A program made the position numbers and the translations under genes. Below, piece after piece: positions 42,949 to 51,741 of a DNA stretch of 64,000 nucleotides. This DNA is from an uncultured Paracoccaceae bacterium (lineage in GTDB: Bacteria > Pseudomonadota > Alphaproteobacteria > Rhodobacterales > Rhodobacteraceae). Location of the stretch: assembly GCA_947503765.1 (NCBI GenBank), contig CANNFA010000011.1, positions 1-64,000 on the forward strand, written 5' to 3'. Below the pieces are notes generated by a model that worked only from the letters and a program-made list of their open reading frames with translations, searched no databases and was not told where the DNA came from. Position 1 is the stretch's first letter. Each line of letters starts with the position of its first letter.

Positions 42949-44157
42949 TCAGACCTTCCGCAGCGCCAGCACCGCGTTCAGCCCGCCAAAGGCGAAGGCG
43001 TTGGTCAGCACCGCGGTGACCCTGGCCTCGCGCGCCTCGTTCGGCACCACGTCCAGCGCGCATTCGGGGTCCGGCTCCTCGTAGCCGATGGTCGGCGCGA
43101 TCACCCCGTCGCGCAGCGCCATGATGCAGGCCAGAAGCTCCACCGCGCCGGTACCGCCGATCAGGTGGCCATGCATCGACTTGGTGGACGAGATCATGAT
43201 CCGGTCCGCCTGCGGCCCCAGCGCGTCGGCGACGGCGGCGCATTCGGTCTTGTCATTGGCCAGCGTGCCGGTGCCATGCGCGTTGATGTAACCGATATCC
43301 TCGCGGTTCAGCCCGGCATCGGCCACGGCGCCGGTGATCGCGCGCGCGGCGCCCTGTTTCGACGGCATCACGATGTCGGACGCGTCCGAGGTCATGGCGA
43401 ACCCCGCCACCTCGGCCAGGATCTCGGCGCCGCGCGCCTTGGCGTGGCCGTATTCCTCGAACACGAACACCCCCGCCCCCTCGCCCTGCACCATGCCCGT
43501 GCGGTTGGCCGAGAACGGGCGGCATGCCTCCTTGGACATCACGCGCAGACCCTCCCACGCCTTGACGCCGCCAAAGCACAGCATCGCCTCGGCGCCGCCG
43601 GTGACCATGGCGTCGGCCAGCCCCGAACGGATCATCATGAACGCCTGCCCCATCGCGTGGTTCGACGACGAGCACGCGGTGGCAACGGTAAAGGACGGCC
43701 CCTTGAGGTTGTATTCCATCGACACATGACTGGCGGCCGCGTTGTTCATCAGCTTGGGCACGATGAACGGATGGACGCGGTTCTTGCCCTCTTCGTAGAC
43801 GGCGCGGTAATTGTCGTCCTGCGTCGACAGCCCGCCGCCGGAGGTGCCCATCACCACGCCGGACCGGGCCGCCAACCCGCCGGCAAAGTCCAGCCCGGAC
43901 TGGCCGATCGCCTCGCGCGCGGCCAGGAGCGCGAATTGCGTGAACCGGTCGTATAGGGAAATCTGCTGGCGGTTGAAATGCGCAGTCTCGTCGTAGCCCT
44001 TGATCTGGCCGCCGATCCGGACCGACAGGCGGTCGACGTCGCGGATGTCCAGATCGCCGATGCCGCAACGCCCCTCGCGCATCGCCTCCAGCGTGGCCGG
44101 CACGTCCTGGCCAAGCGCGTTGACCGTTCCCGCGCCGGTGATGACGACGCGCCTCAT
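42949..44157 (-). CDS. Beta-ketoacyl-ACP synthase (FabF/NodE-like)
   Basis: This 402-residue thiolase-fold enzyme has the full Cys-His-His triad: TVATACSSSNHAMG, INAHGTGTLANDKTE and KSMHGHLIGGTGAVE. It extends acyl-ACP by two carbons. It overlaps the dedicated acyl carrier protein gene by 4 bp (ATGA), and an lpxD copy precedes both. It therefore probably makes a special acyl chain, perhaps for lipid A, rather than serving bulk fatty acid synthesis. Confidence 0.9.
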   Translation of the reverse strand: MRRVVITGAGTVNALGQDVPATLEAMREGRCGIGDLDIRDVDRLSVRIGGQIKGYDETAHFNRQQISLYDRFTQFALLAAREAIGQSGLDFAGGLAARSGVVMGTSGGGLSTQDDNYRAVYEEGKNRVHPFIVPKLMNNAAASHVSMEYNLKGPSFTVATACSSSNHAMGQAFMMIRSGLADAMVTGGAEAMLCFGGVKAWEGLRVMSKEACRPFSANRTGMVQGEGAGVFVFEEYGHAKARGAEILAEVAGFAMTSDASDIVMPSKQGAARAITGAVADAGLNREDIGYINAHGTGTLANDKTECAAVADALGPQADRIMISSTKSMHGHLIGGTGAVELLACIMALRDGVIAPTIGYEEPDPECALDVVPNEAREARVTAVLTNAFAFGGLNAVLALRKV

Positions 44158-44420
44158 CCGTGCTGGTCTTTCACCAGCCTCTCCACGGCGGCGGCGATGG
44201 CATCGACGGACGAGATGTCGAAATCGCCGCTATCGGGCGCATTGGCGTTGAACGGCACCTGGATGTCGAACTCCTCCTCGATGGCAAAGATCGATTCGAC
44301 CAGCCCCAGGCTGTCGATCCCGAGATCGGCCAGCGACTGGTCACCGCGCACGTCGCTTACGTCCAGCACGGCCTGTTCGGCGATGATCCCGATCACGCGA
44401 TCCCGGATTGTGCCCGTCAT
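44154..44420 (-). CDS. Dedicated acyl carrier protein
   Basis: This 88-residue acidic protein has the 4'-phosphopantetheine attachment site in DLGIDSLGLVESIFAIEEEF. It resembles AcpXL-type or nodulation-type carriers more than housekeeping AcpP, with an Asp/Ser-rich insertion (NANAPDSGDFDISS). It lies between lpxD and the ketosynthase in one operon, which suggests it hands acyl chains to both. Confidence 0.88.
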   Translation of the reverse strand: MTGTIRDRVIGIIAEQAVLDVSDVRGDQSLADLGIDSLGLVESIFAIEEEFDIQVPFNANAPDSGDFDISSVDAIAAAVERLVKDQHG

Positions 44421-44449
44421 GCGAGTCCCCTCACCCTTTGCCGGGTGAT

Positions 44450-45544
44450 CTAGTCGTTCCCGGACTGTTTTGAAACCGCTTTCTGCAACGCGGCCACGGT
44501 CTGCGCCAGGCGCGGAAGGCGCCGCAGCGCCTTGTACATTTCGACATGCGTCTCCATCTTCACCGCCGGATAGCCCATCACCACCCGCCCCGCCGGCACG
44601 TTCGACAGGATCGAGGTCGCGCCGCCGGCGACGACGTTGGCGCCGACGGTTGTGTTGTCCGCCACGCCGACCTTGCCGCCGAAGATCGCGTTGTCGCCGA
44701 TCACGGCGGATCCGGCAATGCCGACCTGCCCGGCGAACAGGCAGTCGCGGCCGATGACGCAATTGTGGGCGATATGCACGAGGTTGTCGATCTTGGTGCC
44801 GCTGCCGATGCGGGTCGCGCGGATGGTGCCGGCGTCGATGCAGGCATTCGCGCCCAGATCCACGTCGTCGCCGATCTCCACCGCGCCCAGCGAATGGATC
44901 CGCATCCAGGCCTGCGCCTCGGCGCTGCCGGCATCGCCCATCGCGGCGCGCGCGGCCTCGGCGCGGGACGTCTCGGGCGTGGCAAAGCTGAACCCGTCGG
45001 CACCGACCACCGCGCCGGGCTGCGCGATGAACCGGTCCCCGATCCGCACCCGCGCGCCGATCCGCACCCCGGCATGCAGCAGCGCATCGGTGCCCAGCCG
45101 CGCCTCCTCGGCGATGGTGACATGGGCGGCGATGCGCGCGCCCGGCCCGATCCGCACGCCGCGCCCGATCACCGCGAAGGGGCCGATCGCCGCGCCGTCC
45201 CCGATCTCGGCATCCGCCGCGACGATGGCCGAGGGATGCACCCCCGCCGCGATGTCCGGGCCGGGATCGAGCAGCCGCGTCAGCCCCGGCAGCGCGGCGC
45301 GCGCCCGCGCCACCCGGATCGCCGCCGCCAGCCCCAGCGCCTGCCAGTCCGCCCCGTCCCACAGGATCGCGGCCCGCGCCCGCCCCTCGGCCAGCCCGGC
45401 GGCGAATCGCGGATCCATGGCCAGCGCCAGCTCGGCCGGCCCGGCCTCTGCCGGTTCGGCCGCGCCGGTCACCGTCAGATCCGCATCCCCCAGCGCCTCG
45501 GCCCCGAGCGCCGCGGCGATCTCGCGGATGGTGAAGCTGTGCAT
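44450..45544 (-). CDS. lpxD: UDP-3-O-(3-hydroxyacyl)glucosamine N-acyltransferase
   Basis: This 364-residue protein has an N-terminal uridine-binding domain (SFTIREIAAALGAEALGD), a long left-handed beta helix of hexapeptide repeats (IGPFAVIGRGVRIGPGARI) and the catalytic His in NLVHIAHNCVIGRD. It adds the second 3-hydroxyacyl chain in lipid A synthesis. It is not in the usual bamA-lpxD-fabZ-lpxA cluster but in front of its own acyl carrier protein and ketosynthase, so it may be a second, specialised copy. The ATG at 45544 is preferred over one 27 bp upstream. Confidence 0.88.
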   Translation of the reverse strand: MHSFTIREIAAALGAEALGDADLTVTGAAEPAEAGPAELALAMDPRFAAGLAEGRARAAILWDGADWQALGLAAAIRVARARAALPGLTRLLDPGPDIAAGVHPSAIVAADAEIGDGAAIGPFAVIGRGVRIGPGARIAAHVTIAEEARLGTDALLHAGVRIGARVRIGDRFIAQPGAVVGADGFSFATPETSRAEAARAAMGDAGSAEAQAWMRIHSLGAVEIGDDVDLGANACIDAGTIRATRIGSGTKIDNLVHIAHNCVIGRDCLFAGQVGIAGSAVIGDNAIFGGKVGVADNTTVGANVVAGGATSILSNVPAGRVVMGYPAVKMETHVEMYKALRRLPRLAQTVAALQKAVSKQSGND

Positions 45545-45621
45545 GCCGTCTCCCTCGATGACGAACGGCAAACGGCGCGCACCCGAAGGTCCGCGCCGCC
45601 CCGCCCGGATATGCGCCGCCG

Positions 45622-47250
45622 TCAGCCGCGCAGGTCGTTCAGGACCACGCCCGCCCGCATCAGCGCGTCGAAGATGCGCCCGTCGCGTCCATAGACATCA
45701 TGGCGGAAGTTCAGCCGGCCCTTGGGCGAGGTGAACGCCGTGCGGTACACCAGATGCACCGGGATCGGCTGTTCCAGATCGACCCGCGTGTTCTGCCCGG
45801 TATCGAGGATCCGGTGGAAATATTCCTTCGGGTTGTCCACTTGCCGGGCCAGCAGGTGATAGGCGAAATCGAACGGCTCGGCGAGGCGGATGCAGCCATG
45901 GCTGAAATCGCGCCGGTCGCGCTGGAACAGCGACTTGGACGGCGTGTCGTGCAGGTAGATGGCGTAGGGGTTCGGGAACATGAACTTGACCAGCCCCAGC
46001 GCGTTGCCCCGGCTGGGCGGCTGGCGCAGGTTGAACGGGAAGGACCGCGGGCTGTAGGCGCCCCAGTTGACCGCGCCGCGCGGCACCACCTGCCCGCCGC
46101 CGGCGACCAGTTGCAGATGCCGCGACGATGCCCCGCCAGAGGCGATCATGCCCGGCAGGTATTCGTTGACCGCGATGGAATTGGGCACGTTCCAGTAGGG
46201 GTTGATCTCCATGTATTCCATCGTGTCGGAAAATTCCGGGCTGCGCCGGTCGCTGGAATTGGCCCCGATGACCGAACGGGTCCGGAACGTCACCTCGCCG
46301 TGGTCGACGACGCTGGCGGTGAAATCCACCAGGTTGACCCAGATATGCCGCTCGCCGCGCGGGATGTTCATCCAGCGCTCGCGCTCCAGCGCGACCAGGA
46401 TCGACGGCAGCCGGTCCTCGATCTGCACGTTGATCTCGGTCATCGTGGTCGGCCCGGCCACGCCATCGGTGTTCAGCCCCTGGTCGTACTGGAACATCTG
46501 CACCGCCTTCTGCAGCGCGGCGTCATAGACCATGGAGGCCGATTTCTCCATGTAGCCCTTGGCGATCATCCGGTTGCGCAGCGCCACGACCGCGTTGCCG
46601 CTGTCGCCGGGCCGCAACGAGCCGGCCGGCACGCGCGGCCCCCAGCCGCCGGTGCGCAGCTGCTTTTGCAGCTCGATCCGCGCCTTCATCAGGCGGGTAT
46701 ATTCGGGAAATTGCGGCGGCAGCGACCGCAGGAACCGGACCGGGTTTTCCTCGGTCAGCGATTTCAGCAGGTCCTCCGCATCGCGGCGCGGCACGTCGCG
46801 GACGATGCCGCTGTCGACGTCCTTCGGGGTCAGGATCCCGGTGGACACGTCATGGGCGTATTTCACGAAGGTGCGCGACAGCATCACCTCGACCCGGCCC
46901 AGGTCGCGCTGGGTGTCGATGCGGCTCATCGCGGTCTTCAGCGCCGGCAGGTTGTAGCTGTCGATCGGCAGCGCGTGATCGCCCGCCTTCTGAAGCGCCG
47001 CCAGCAGCGCCGCGCGCCGGGCGGTGAATTCCGGCCCCTCGCCGACCCAGACCGGCTCGAACCCGTTATTGCGGTAGAACGCGGCCAGTTCCGGCTCCAG
47101 CGCGGCGCCTTCGGCGATCGCCGACATGAACGGAGTCACCTGCGGCGGCGCGTCCTGTGCCGCGGCCGGCAGCGCCGTGGCAGCGGCCGTACTGGCCAGC
47201 AACACCGCCGCGGCAGCGCGGCGGAACTCGGTCCGAAACTTCAGCAGCAT
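45622..47250 (-). CDS. Murein L,D-transpeptidase (YcbB/LdtD-like)
   Basis: This 542-residue exported protein has a signal peptide (AAAAVLLASTAAATALPAAA), a YcbB scaffold domain, a peptidoglycan-binding domain (LRPGDSGNAVVALRNRMIAKG) and a YkuD catalytic domain with the nucleophile in DFSHGCIRLAEP. It makes 3-3 cross-links or attaches lipoprotein to peptidoglycan. It is divergent from a DUF882 peptidase, an arrangement also known for ycbB-ycbK in enterobacteria. Confidence 0.92.
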   Translation of the reverse strand: MLLKFRTEFRRAAAAVLLASTAAATALPAAAQDAPPQVTPFMSAIAEGAALEPELAAFYRNNGFEPVWVGEGPEFTARRAALLAALQKAGDHALPIDSYNLPALKTAMSRIDTQRDLGRVEVMLSRTFVKYAHDVSTGILTPKDVDSGIVRDVPRRDAEDLLKSLTEENPVRFLRSLPPQFPEYTRLMKARIELQKQLRTGGWGPRVPAGSLRPGDSGNAVVALRNRMIAKGYMEKSASMVYDAALQKAVQMFQYDQGLNTDGVAGPTTMTEINVQIEDRLPSILVALERERWMNIPRGERHIWVNLVDFTASVVDHGEVTFRTRSVIGANSSDRRSPEFSDTMEYMEINPYWNVPNSIAVNEYLPGMIASGGASSRHLQLVAGGGQVVPRGAVNWGAYSPRSFPFNLRQPPSRGNALGLVKFMFPNPYAIYLHDTPSKSLFQRDRRDFSHGCIRLAEPFDFAYHLLARQVDNPKEYFHRILDTGQNTRVDLEQPIPVHLVYRTAFTSPKGRLNFRHDVYGRDGRIFDALMRAGVVLNDLRG

Positions 47251-47585
47251 TCCATTTCCCTTTCCCGGCAGCGCGAGTCGCCCGCGCCTTGAACCCGAAC
47301 CTAACCCGCCCGCCCTGCCTTGAAACGATCACTTTTTGTTCAGGCGCGGCGGGTGTCGCCCGAAGGCAACGCCTCGCCGGCAAACGTACAGGCGGGTGTC
47401 TTAACCTCAATTTAACATCGTTTCAGCAAGATTTCGCCGATTCTGAATGGAAATGGAACTGTGACAACCGGGCATGTTGGAAACGCGGCAAAGCTGTGCC
47501 AGAACGATCCTGCGCCTGGGGATGAGGCAGCACAGAGCCGCGAGACAACAGCGGCAAGAACGGCAAGCGACGGGACGCTTATATC
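47251..47585. other. Divergent promoter region of the transpeptidase and DUF882 genes
   Basis: No gene is supported in these 335 bp. A less GC-rich stretch at 47398-47460 (TTAACCTCAATTTAACATCG) is the most promoter-like part. No clear palindrome or riboswitch was seen. Confidence 0.5.
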
Positions 47586-48152
47586 ATGACCAACAAGACG
47601 ACGAGCCTTTCGAGGCGTGCGTTGTTGGGGGCTTTCGCAGCAAGCGCTGTGGCGGCGGCCCCGACATTCTCGAAAGCGGCCGGGTTCCTGCGCGGAGCGG
47701 GGGATATCCGGCGCATCCATATGTATTCGGGCCGCACCGGCGAGTCGGTCAACACGATCTACTGGATCGAAGGCCAGTACCTGAAAGAGGCGATGCAGGA
47801 GATCACCTATTTCATGCGCGACTGGCGCACGGACGAGCTCAAGGCGATCGACATGCGCACCGTGGACATCATGTCGGCGGCGCACAACCTTCTGGAGATC
47901 AGCGAAGCCTACACGCTGTTTTCCGGCTACCGCTCGCCCTCGACCAACGCGATGCTGCGCGCCCGCTCCAGCGGCGTGGCCAAGAATTCGCTGCACCTTC
48001 AGGGTCAGGCCGCGGACCTGCACCTGAAAAGCCGCAGCGTGAACCAGATGGCCAAAGCCGCAGAGGCGTGCAAGGCCGGCGGTGTCGGCCGGTATACCGG
48101 CTCCAAGTTCGTGCACATGGATTGCGGCGTGGTCCGCAGCTGGGGCCGCTAG
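47586..48152 (+). CDS. DUF882/YcbK-type murein endopeptidase
   Basis: This 188-residue protein starts with a Tat-type signal (SLSRRALLGAFAASAVAAA) and an M15-like metallopeptidase domain: FSGYRSPSTNAMLRARS, SLHLQGQAADLHL and SKFVHMDCGVVRSWG supply the His, Asp and His zinc ligands. YcbK (MepK) cuts 3-3 cross-links, the product of the divergent L,D-transpeptidase, so the pair would build and remodel the same bonds. Start at the ATG after a short AT-rich tract. Confidence 0.9.
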   Translation: MTNKTTSLSRRALLGAFAASAVAAAPTFSKAAGFLRGAGDIRRIHMYSGRTGESVNTIYWIEGQYLKEAMQEITYFMRDWRTDELKAIDMRTVDIMSAAHNLLEISEAYTLFSGYRSPSTNAMLRARSSGVAKNSLHLQGQAADLHLKSRSVNQMAKAAEACKAGGVGRYTGSKFVHMDCGVVRSWGR

Positions 48153-48188
48153 GCCGGCACTTTCTACCCGAATCCAAAAAGTATCTGG

Positions 48189-48215
48189 GCTGTCCTTCGG
48201 GGCGGCTCTTTTTTT
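48189..48215 (+). terminator. Intrinsic terminator after the DUF882 gene
   Basis: GCTGTCC-TTCG-GGGCGGC forms a stem (with two wobble pairs) closed by a tetraloop, then a T-rich run. It lies 37 bp past the stop codon. Confidence 0.65.
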
Positions 48216-48355
48216 CGCGGAAGACGCGGCCCTGCGCGCCGGCGGCAGGATATGCCGGAATGCGATTCCTCCGATAATCCGGCCAGTGCCGGGAAGGCAT
48301 CGTTGATGGCCATCCCCGGCCGCGCCCGCCAATTGCCGGCCCAGCCGCCCGGAGC

Positions 48356-49615
48356 CTACCCCGCACCGAACGCCGAATAGGGCAGGAACCGCACCGGATC
48401 GCCCGGCGCGATCTCGCAGGCGCCGTCGCCCAGCTCGACCAGCCCGCTTGCCCAGGCCAGCCCAGAGATGCGCCCCGATCCTTCGGACCCGAACACCTCT
48501 GCCGAGCCGTCCGGGCCGAGCCGCGCGCGCAGGTACTCGCGCCGCCCCGCCTTCTTGCGCTTGGTAAACGCCGCCGGCACCATCACCCCTTGGGCCTGCC
48601 GCCAGCCGCCGCCCGCCAGCAGCCGCAGCGCCGGTTCCGCGAAGATCAGCGTGCAGACCAGCGCCGCCACCGGGTTGCCCGGCAGCCCGAAGACCGGCAC
48701 GCCGTCCCACAGGCCCAGCGCCAGCGGCCGCCCCGGCTTGACCGCGATGCGCCACACGGCAAGCGATCCGGTATCGCGCAACAGCGCCGAGACGTGATCC
48801 TCGTCGCCCGAGGACGCGCCGCCCGAGGTCAGCATCGCGTCGACCCGCCCGCGTGCCGCATCGAGCCGCGCGCGCAGCGCCGCGCGGTCGTCGCCGACAT
48901 GGCCCAGATCCAGCGGCTCCACCCCCCAGCCGGCCAGCAGCGCCAGCAGCATCGGCCGGTTCGCGTCATAGATCTGATGCGCCTCCGCCGCCGCACCGAC
49001 GGGGCGAATCTCGTCGCCGGTGGACAGAACGCCGACCCTCAGCGGCGCGCGCACCCGGACCTCGTGCACCCCGGTCGCGGCCAGCAGCGCAAGCTCCGGC
49101 GGCCCCAGCCGGGTGCCCGCCGGCAGCGCCAGCGCGCCCGCATCCACGTCTTCACCCGCCGCGCGCGCATTCGCCCCGCGCCGGATTGGGCCGCGGAACG
49201 CCACGCGCCCGGCCTCGACCGTCACGTCCTCTTCCAGCACCACGGTATCCACGCCCTCCGGCAGCGCCGCGCCGGTCAGGATGCGCACCGCCTGCCCCGG
49301 TGCCACCGCCCCGGCAAGGGGCGCGCCGGCCGCCGCGCGGCCCTCGGCCAGCGGCAGGACATGCACCCCCTCGCCCGCGCCGCCCGCAAAGCCGTAGCCG
49401 TCCACCGCCGAATTGGGCAGCGGCGGGTTGGCGCGCGCGGCCACGGCATCGGCCGCCAGGAACCGGCCCGCCGCCTGCATCAGCGGCAGGGTTTCGATCC
49501 CCGCGACGGGCGCCAGCCTTGCGCGCAGACGCGAAAGCGCCTCGTCCACCGGGGTCCAGTCCACGCCGGGCGGCAGGGCGAAGCAATCGTTCTTCAGCGG
49601 TGGCGGCTGCATCAT
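48356..49615 (-). CDS. moeA: Molybdopterin molybdenumtransferase
   Basis: This 419-residue protein has the MoeA layout: NPPLPNSAVDGYGFAGGAG, GAALPEGVDTVVLEEDV, the MoCF-biosynthesis core with VGVLSTGDEIRPVG, MLTSGGASSGDEDHVSALL and VFGLPGNPVAALVC, and a C-terminal domain. It inserts molybdate into molybdopterin. It ends the fdhD-mobA-mobB-moeA operon; its start overlaps the mobB stop. Confidence 0.93.
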   Translation of the reverse strand: MMQPPPLKNDCFALPPGVDWTPVDEALSRLRARLAPVAGIETLPLMQAAGRFLAADAVAARANPPLPNSAVDGYGFAGGAGEGVHVLPLAEGRAAAGAPLAGAVAPGQAVRILTGAALPEGVDTVVLEEDVTVEAGRVAFRGPIRRGANARAAGEDVDAGALALPAGTRLGPPELALLAATGVHEVRVRAPLRVGVLSTGDEIRPVGAAAEAHQIYDANRPMLLALLAGWGVEPLDLGHVGDDRAALRARLDAARGRVDAMLTSGGASSGDEDHVSALLRDTGSLAVWRIAVKPGRPLALGLWDGVPVFGLPGNPVAALVCTLIFAEPALRLLAGGGWRQAQGVMVPAAFTKRKKAGRREYLRARLGPDGSAEVFGSEGSGRISGLAWASGLVELGDGACEIAPGDPVRFLPYSAFGAG

Positions 49616-50127
49616 CCGGCCCTTTCCCTGGAAAGCCCGACATGGTCGAGGATGAAATCGGCGATGCCGGCCGTGTCGTCCAGCGCCAGCACCGGCCGGT
49701 CCAGATCGGGCAGGCCCGTGTCGCTGGCCACCGCCAGGATCGTGGGATCGCCCGGCGCGATCAGCGGCTGGCCGGCGGCGGCGCGGTGCGCCTCGATCTT
49801 CGCATGACGCGCGCGCTTGAACCCCTCGACCAGCACCAGATCGACCGGCGAGAGCCGCGCCAGCAGCGCGTCCAGCCCCGGCTCCGCCGCGCCGCGAAGC
49901 TCGTGCATCAAGGCCCAGCGCGCGCCCGAGGCCAGCAGCACCTCCGACGCGCCGGCCGCGCGGTGGCGGTGGCTGTCGGTGCCGGGCGCGTCCACATCGG
50001 CGGCGTGGTGGGCATGTTTCACGGTGGACACCGCCCAGCCCCGGGCCGCGATCTCCGTCACCAGCCGTTCGACCAGCCCGGTCTTGCCGCAATTCTTCCA
50101 GCCGGTGATGCCGAACACCGCCTTCAT
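49612..50127 (-). CDS. mobB: Molybdopterin-guanine dinucleotide biosynthesis adaptor
   Basis: This 171-residue GTPase has the P-loop FGITGWKNCGKTGLVERL, STVKHAHHAADVDAPGTDSH and LVLVEGFKRARHAKIEAHR. MobB helps MobA attach GMP to molybdopterin. Its start overlaps the mobA stop as ATGA, and its stop overlaps the moeA start as ATGA. Confidence 0.92.
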   Translation of the reverse strand: MKAVFGITGWKNCGKTGLVERLVTEIAARGWAVSTVKHAHHAADVDAPGTDSHRHRAAGASEVLLASGARWALMHELRGAAEPGLDALLARLSPVDLVLVEGFKRARHAKIEAHRAAAGQPLIAPGDPTILAVASDTGLPDLDRPVLALDDTAGIADFILDHVGLSRERAG

Positions 50128-50744
50128 GCCGTCTCCCGCAGGATCGCCTCGGCGCGGTGCATGTCTTCGGCCGTGTTGATGTTGAAGAACGGATCGAACG
50201 GCGTGTCCGGGAATTCCGCGCTGGCCGCGCCGTGGATGTCGGCCCAGGCGACGATCTTGCGGGTGCCGCCCTCCAGCGCCGCGCGCAGATCGCCGCGCAG
50301 CGAGACGGGCCACAGCCCGAAGACCGGGTGCCGGTTGAGCCCGCCGCCCTCGCGTGGGGTGGCGGCCAGGGCGATGGGCGTTCCGGCGCGTTCGGCCGCA
50401 CCCACCAGCCGCGCCACCAGATCGGGCGGAAAGAACGGCGTGTCGGCCGCGACCGTGACGATGCGCGACGCGCCGTGGCCCGCCGCCCAGTCGAGCCCCG
50501 CCAGAACGCCGGCCAGCGGGCCGGGATGGTCCTGCAGCGAATCGGGCAGCACCGGCAGGTCGAAGGCCGCGAACCGCGCCGCGTCGCCATTGGCGTTCAG
50601 CAGCATCGCTCCGACCTGGCCGCGCAGCCGCTCGATCACCCGGCTCAGCACCGTCTGCCCGCCCAGCGGCAGCAACGTCTTGTCGCCGCCGCCCATCCGG
50701 CGCGACTGCCCGCCGGCCAGGATCACGCCCGGAATGTCATGCAT
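50124..50744 (-). CDS. mobA: Molybdenum cofactor guanylyltransferase
   Basis: This 206-residue nucleotidyltransferase has the GTP-binding signature GVILAGGQSRRMGGGDKTLL, IVTVAADTPFFPPDL and a C-terminal FFNINTAEDM. It makes the bis-MGD form of the cofactor used by formate dehydrogenase. It overlaps the end of fdhD by 8 bp. Confidence 0.93.
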   Translation of the reverse strand: MHDIPGVILAGGQSRRMGGGDKTLLPLGGQTVLSRVIERLRGQVGAMLLNANGDAARFAAFDLPVLPDSLQDHPGPLAGVLAGLDWAAGHGASRIVTVAADTPFFPPDLVARLVGAAERAGTPIALAATPREGGGLNRHPVFGLWPVSLRGDLRAALEGGTRKIVAWADIHGAASAEFPDTPFDPFFNINTAEDMHRAEAILRETA

Positions 50745-51606
50745 CGGCGCTTTTCCTTTGATGCTTGCGCGGCTCGTCGGGCACCTTTCCCGGGTCCGCG
50801 TCCCACTCGATCCGTTCGGGCGCGGCGAGGCAGACAAAGCGCCGCCCGCGCATCCGCCCGATCAGCGTCAGCCCGACCTCGCGCGCGATCTCCACCCCCC
50901 AGGCGGTAAAGCCCGACCGGCTGGCCAGCACGGGAATGCCCATCTGCGCCGTCTTGATCACCATTTCCGAGGTCAGCCGCCCGGTCGTGTAGAGGATCTT
51001 GTCACCCGCTTCCACGTTCTCGCGGAACATCCAGCCGGCGATCTTGTCGACCGCATTGTGGCGTCCGACATCCTCCATGTAGACCAGCGGCCGGTCCCGA
51101 TGGCACAGCACCGTGCCGTGGATCGCCCCGGCCTCCAGGTACAGGCTCGGCGCGGTGTTGATGGCGTGCGACAGCGCGTAGAGCCAGGAGGTTCTGATGG
51201 TTGAAGGCGGCAGCGCAACCCCTTGCAATCCCTCCATCATGTCGCCGAACACGGTGCCCACCGCACAGCCCGATGTGCGGGTCTTCTTCTTCAGCTTGTC
51301 CTCGTAATCGGTCGCCCGCGCGGTGCGCACCACCACCACCTCAAGCTCGTCGTCGTAGTCCACCGCCGTCACCGCGTCGTCGCGCCGCAGCATCCCCTGG
51401 TTCAGAAGGAACCCCAGCGCCAGGTATTCGGGATAATCGCCGATGGTCATGGCGGTCACGATTTCCTGGCCGTTCAGGTAGATCGTCAGCGGCCGTTCCA
51501 TCACCACGTTCAGCGAGACGGGGCGCCCGTCATGGTCGGTCCCCTCGACCGCGCGGGTCAGGCGCGGGTCGGTCGGATCGGGGGAAATCAGCATTCCGCC
51601 GGGCAT
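50737..51606 (-). CDS. fdhD: Formate dehydrogenase sulfur-transfer protein FdhD
   Basis: This 289-residue protein has YPEYLALGFLLNQGML, then TRTSGCAVGTVFGDMMEG and VYMEDVGRHNAVDKIAGWM with SRSGFTAWGVEIAREVGLTL. FdhD hands sulfur from a cysteine desulfurase to the formate dehydrogenase cofactor. The loop that is CxxC in E. coli has a single Cys here (SGCAVG), as in other alphaproteobacterial members. It leads the Mo-cofactor operon, implying a formate dehydrogenase elsewhere on the chromosome. Confidence 0.93.
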   Translation of the reverse strand: MPGGMLISPDPTDPRLTRAVEGTDHDGRPVSLNVVMERPLTIYLNGQEIVTAMTIGDYPEYLALGFLLNQGMLRRDDAVTAVDYDDELEVVVVRTARATDYEDKLKKKTRTSGCAVGTVFGDMMEGLQGVALPPSTIRTSWLYALSHAINTAPSLYLEAGAIHGTVLCHRDRPLVYMEDVGRHNAVDKIAGWMFRENVEAGDKILYTTGRLTSEMVIKTAQMGIPVLASRSGFTAWGVEIAREVGLTLIGRMRGRRFVCLAAPERIEWDADPGKVPDEPRKHQRKSADA

Positions 51607-51741
51607 GTCGGGGCCTCCTGCAAGGCCCGGCGATTCCGCCGGGCGCGGTCAGCCTAGAACAGCCCGCCCGCCTTGGCCATGCGCCTTGCCGATGCCGCCT
51701 GCGCGCCCTACCGTTCGGGCGAACGAATGGCGGAGGGCGAA

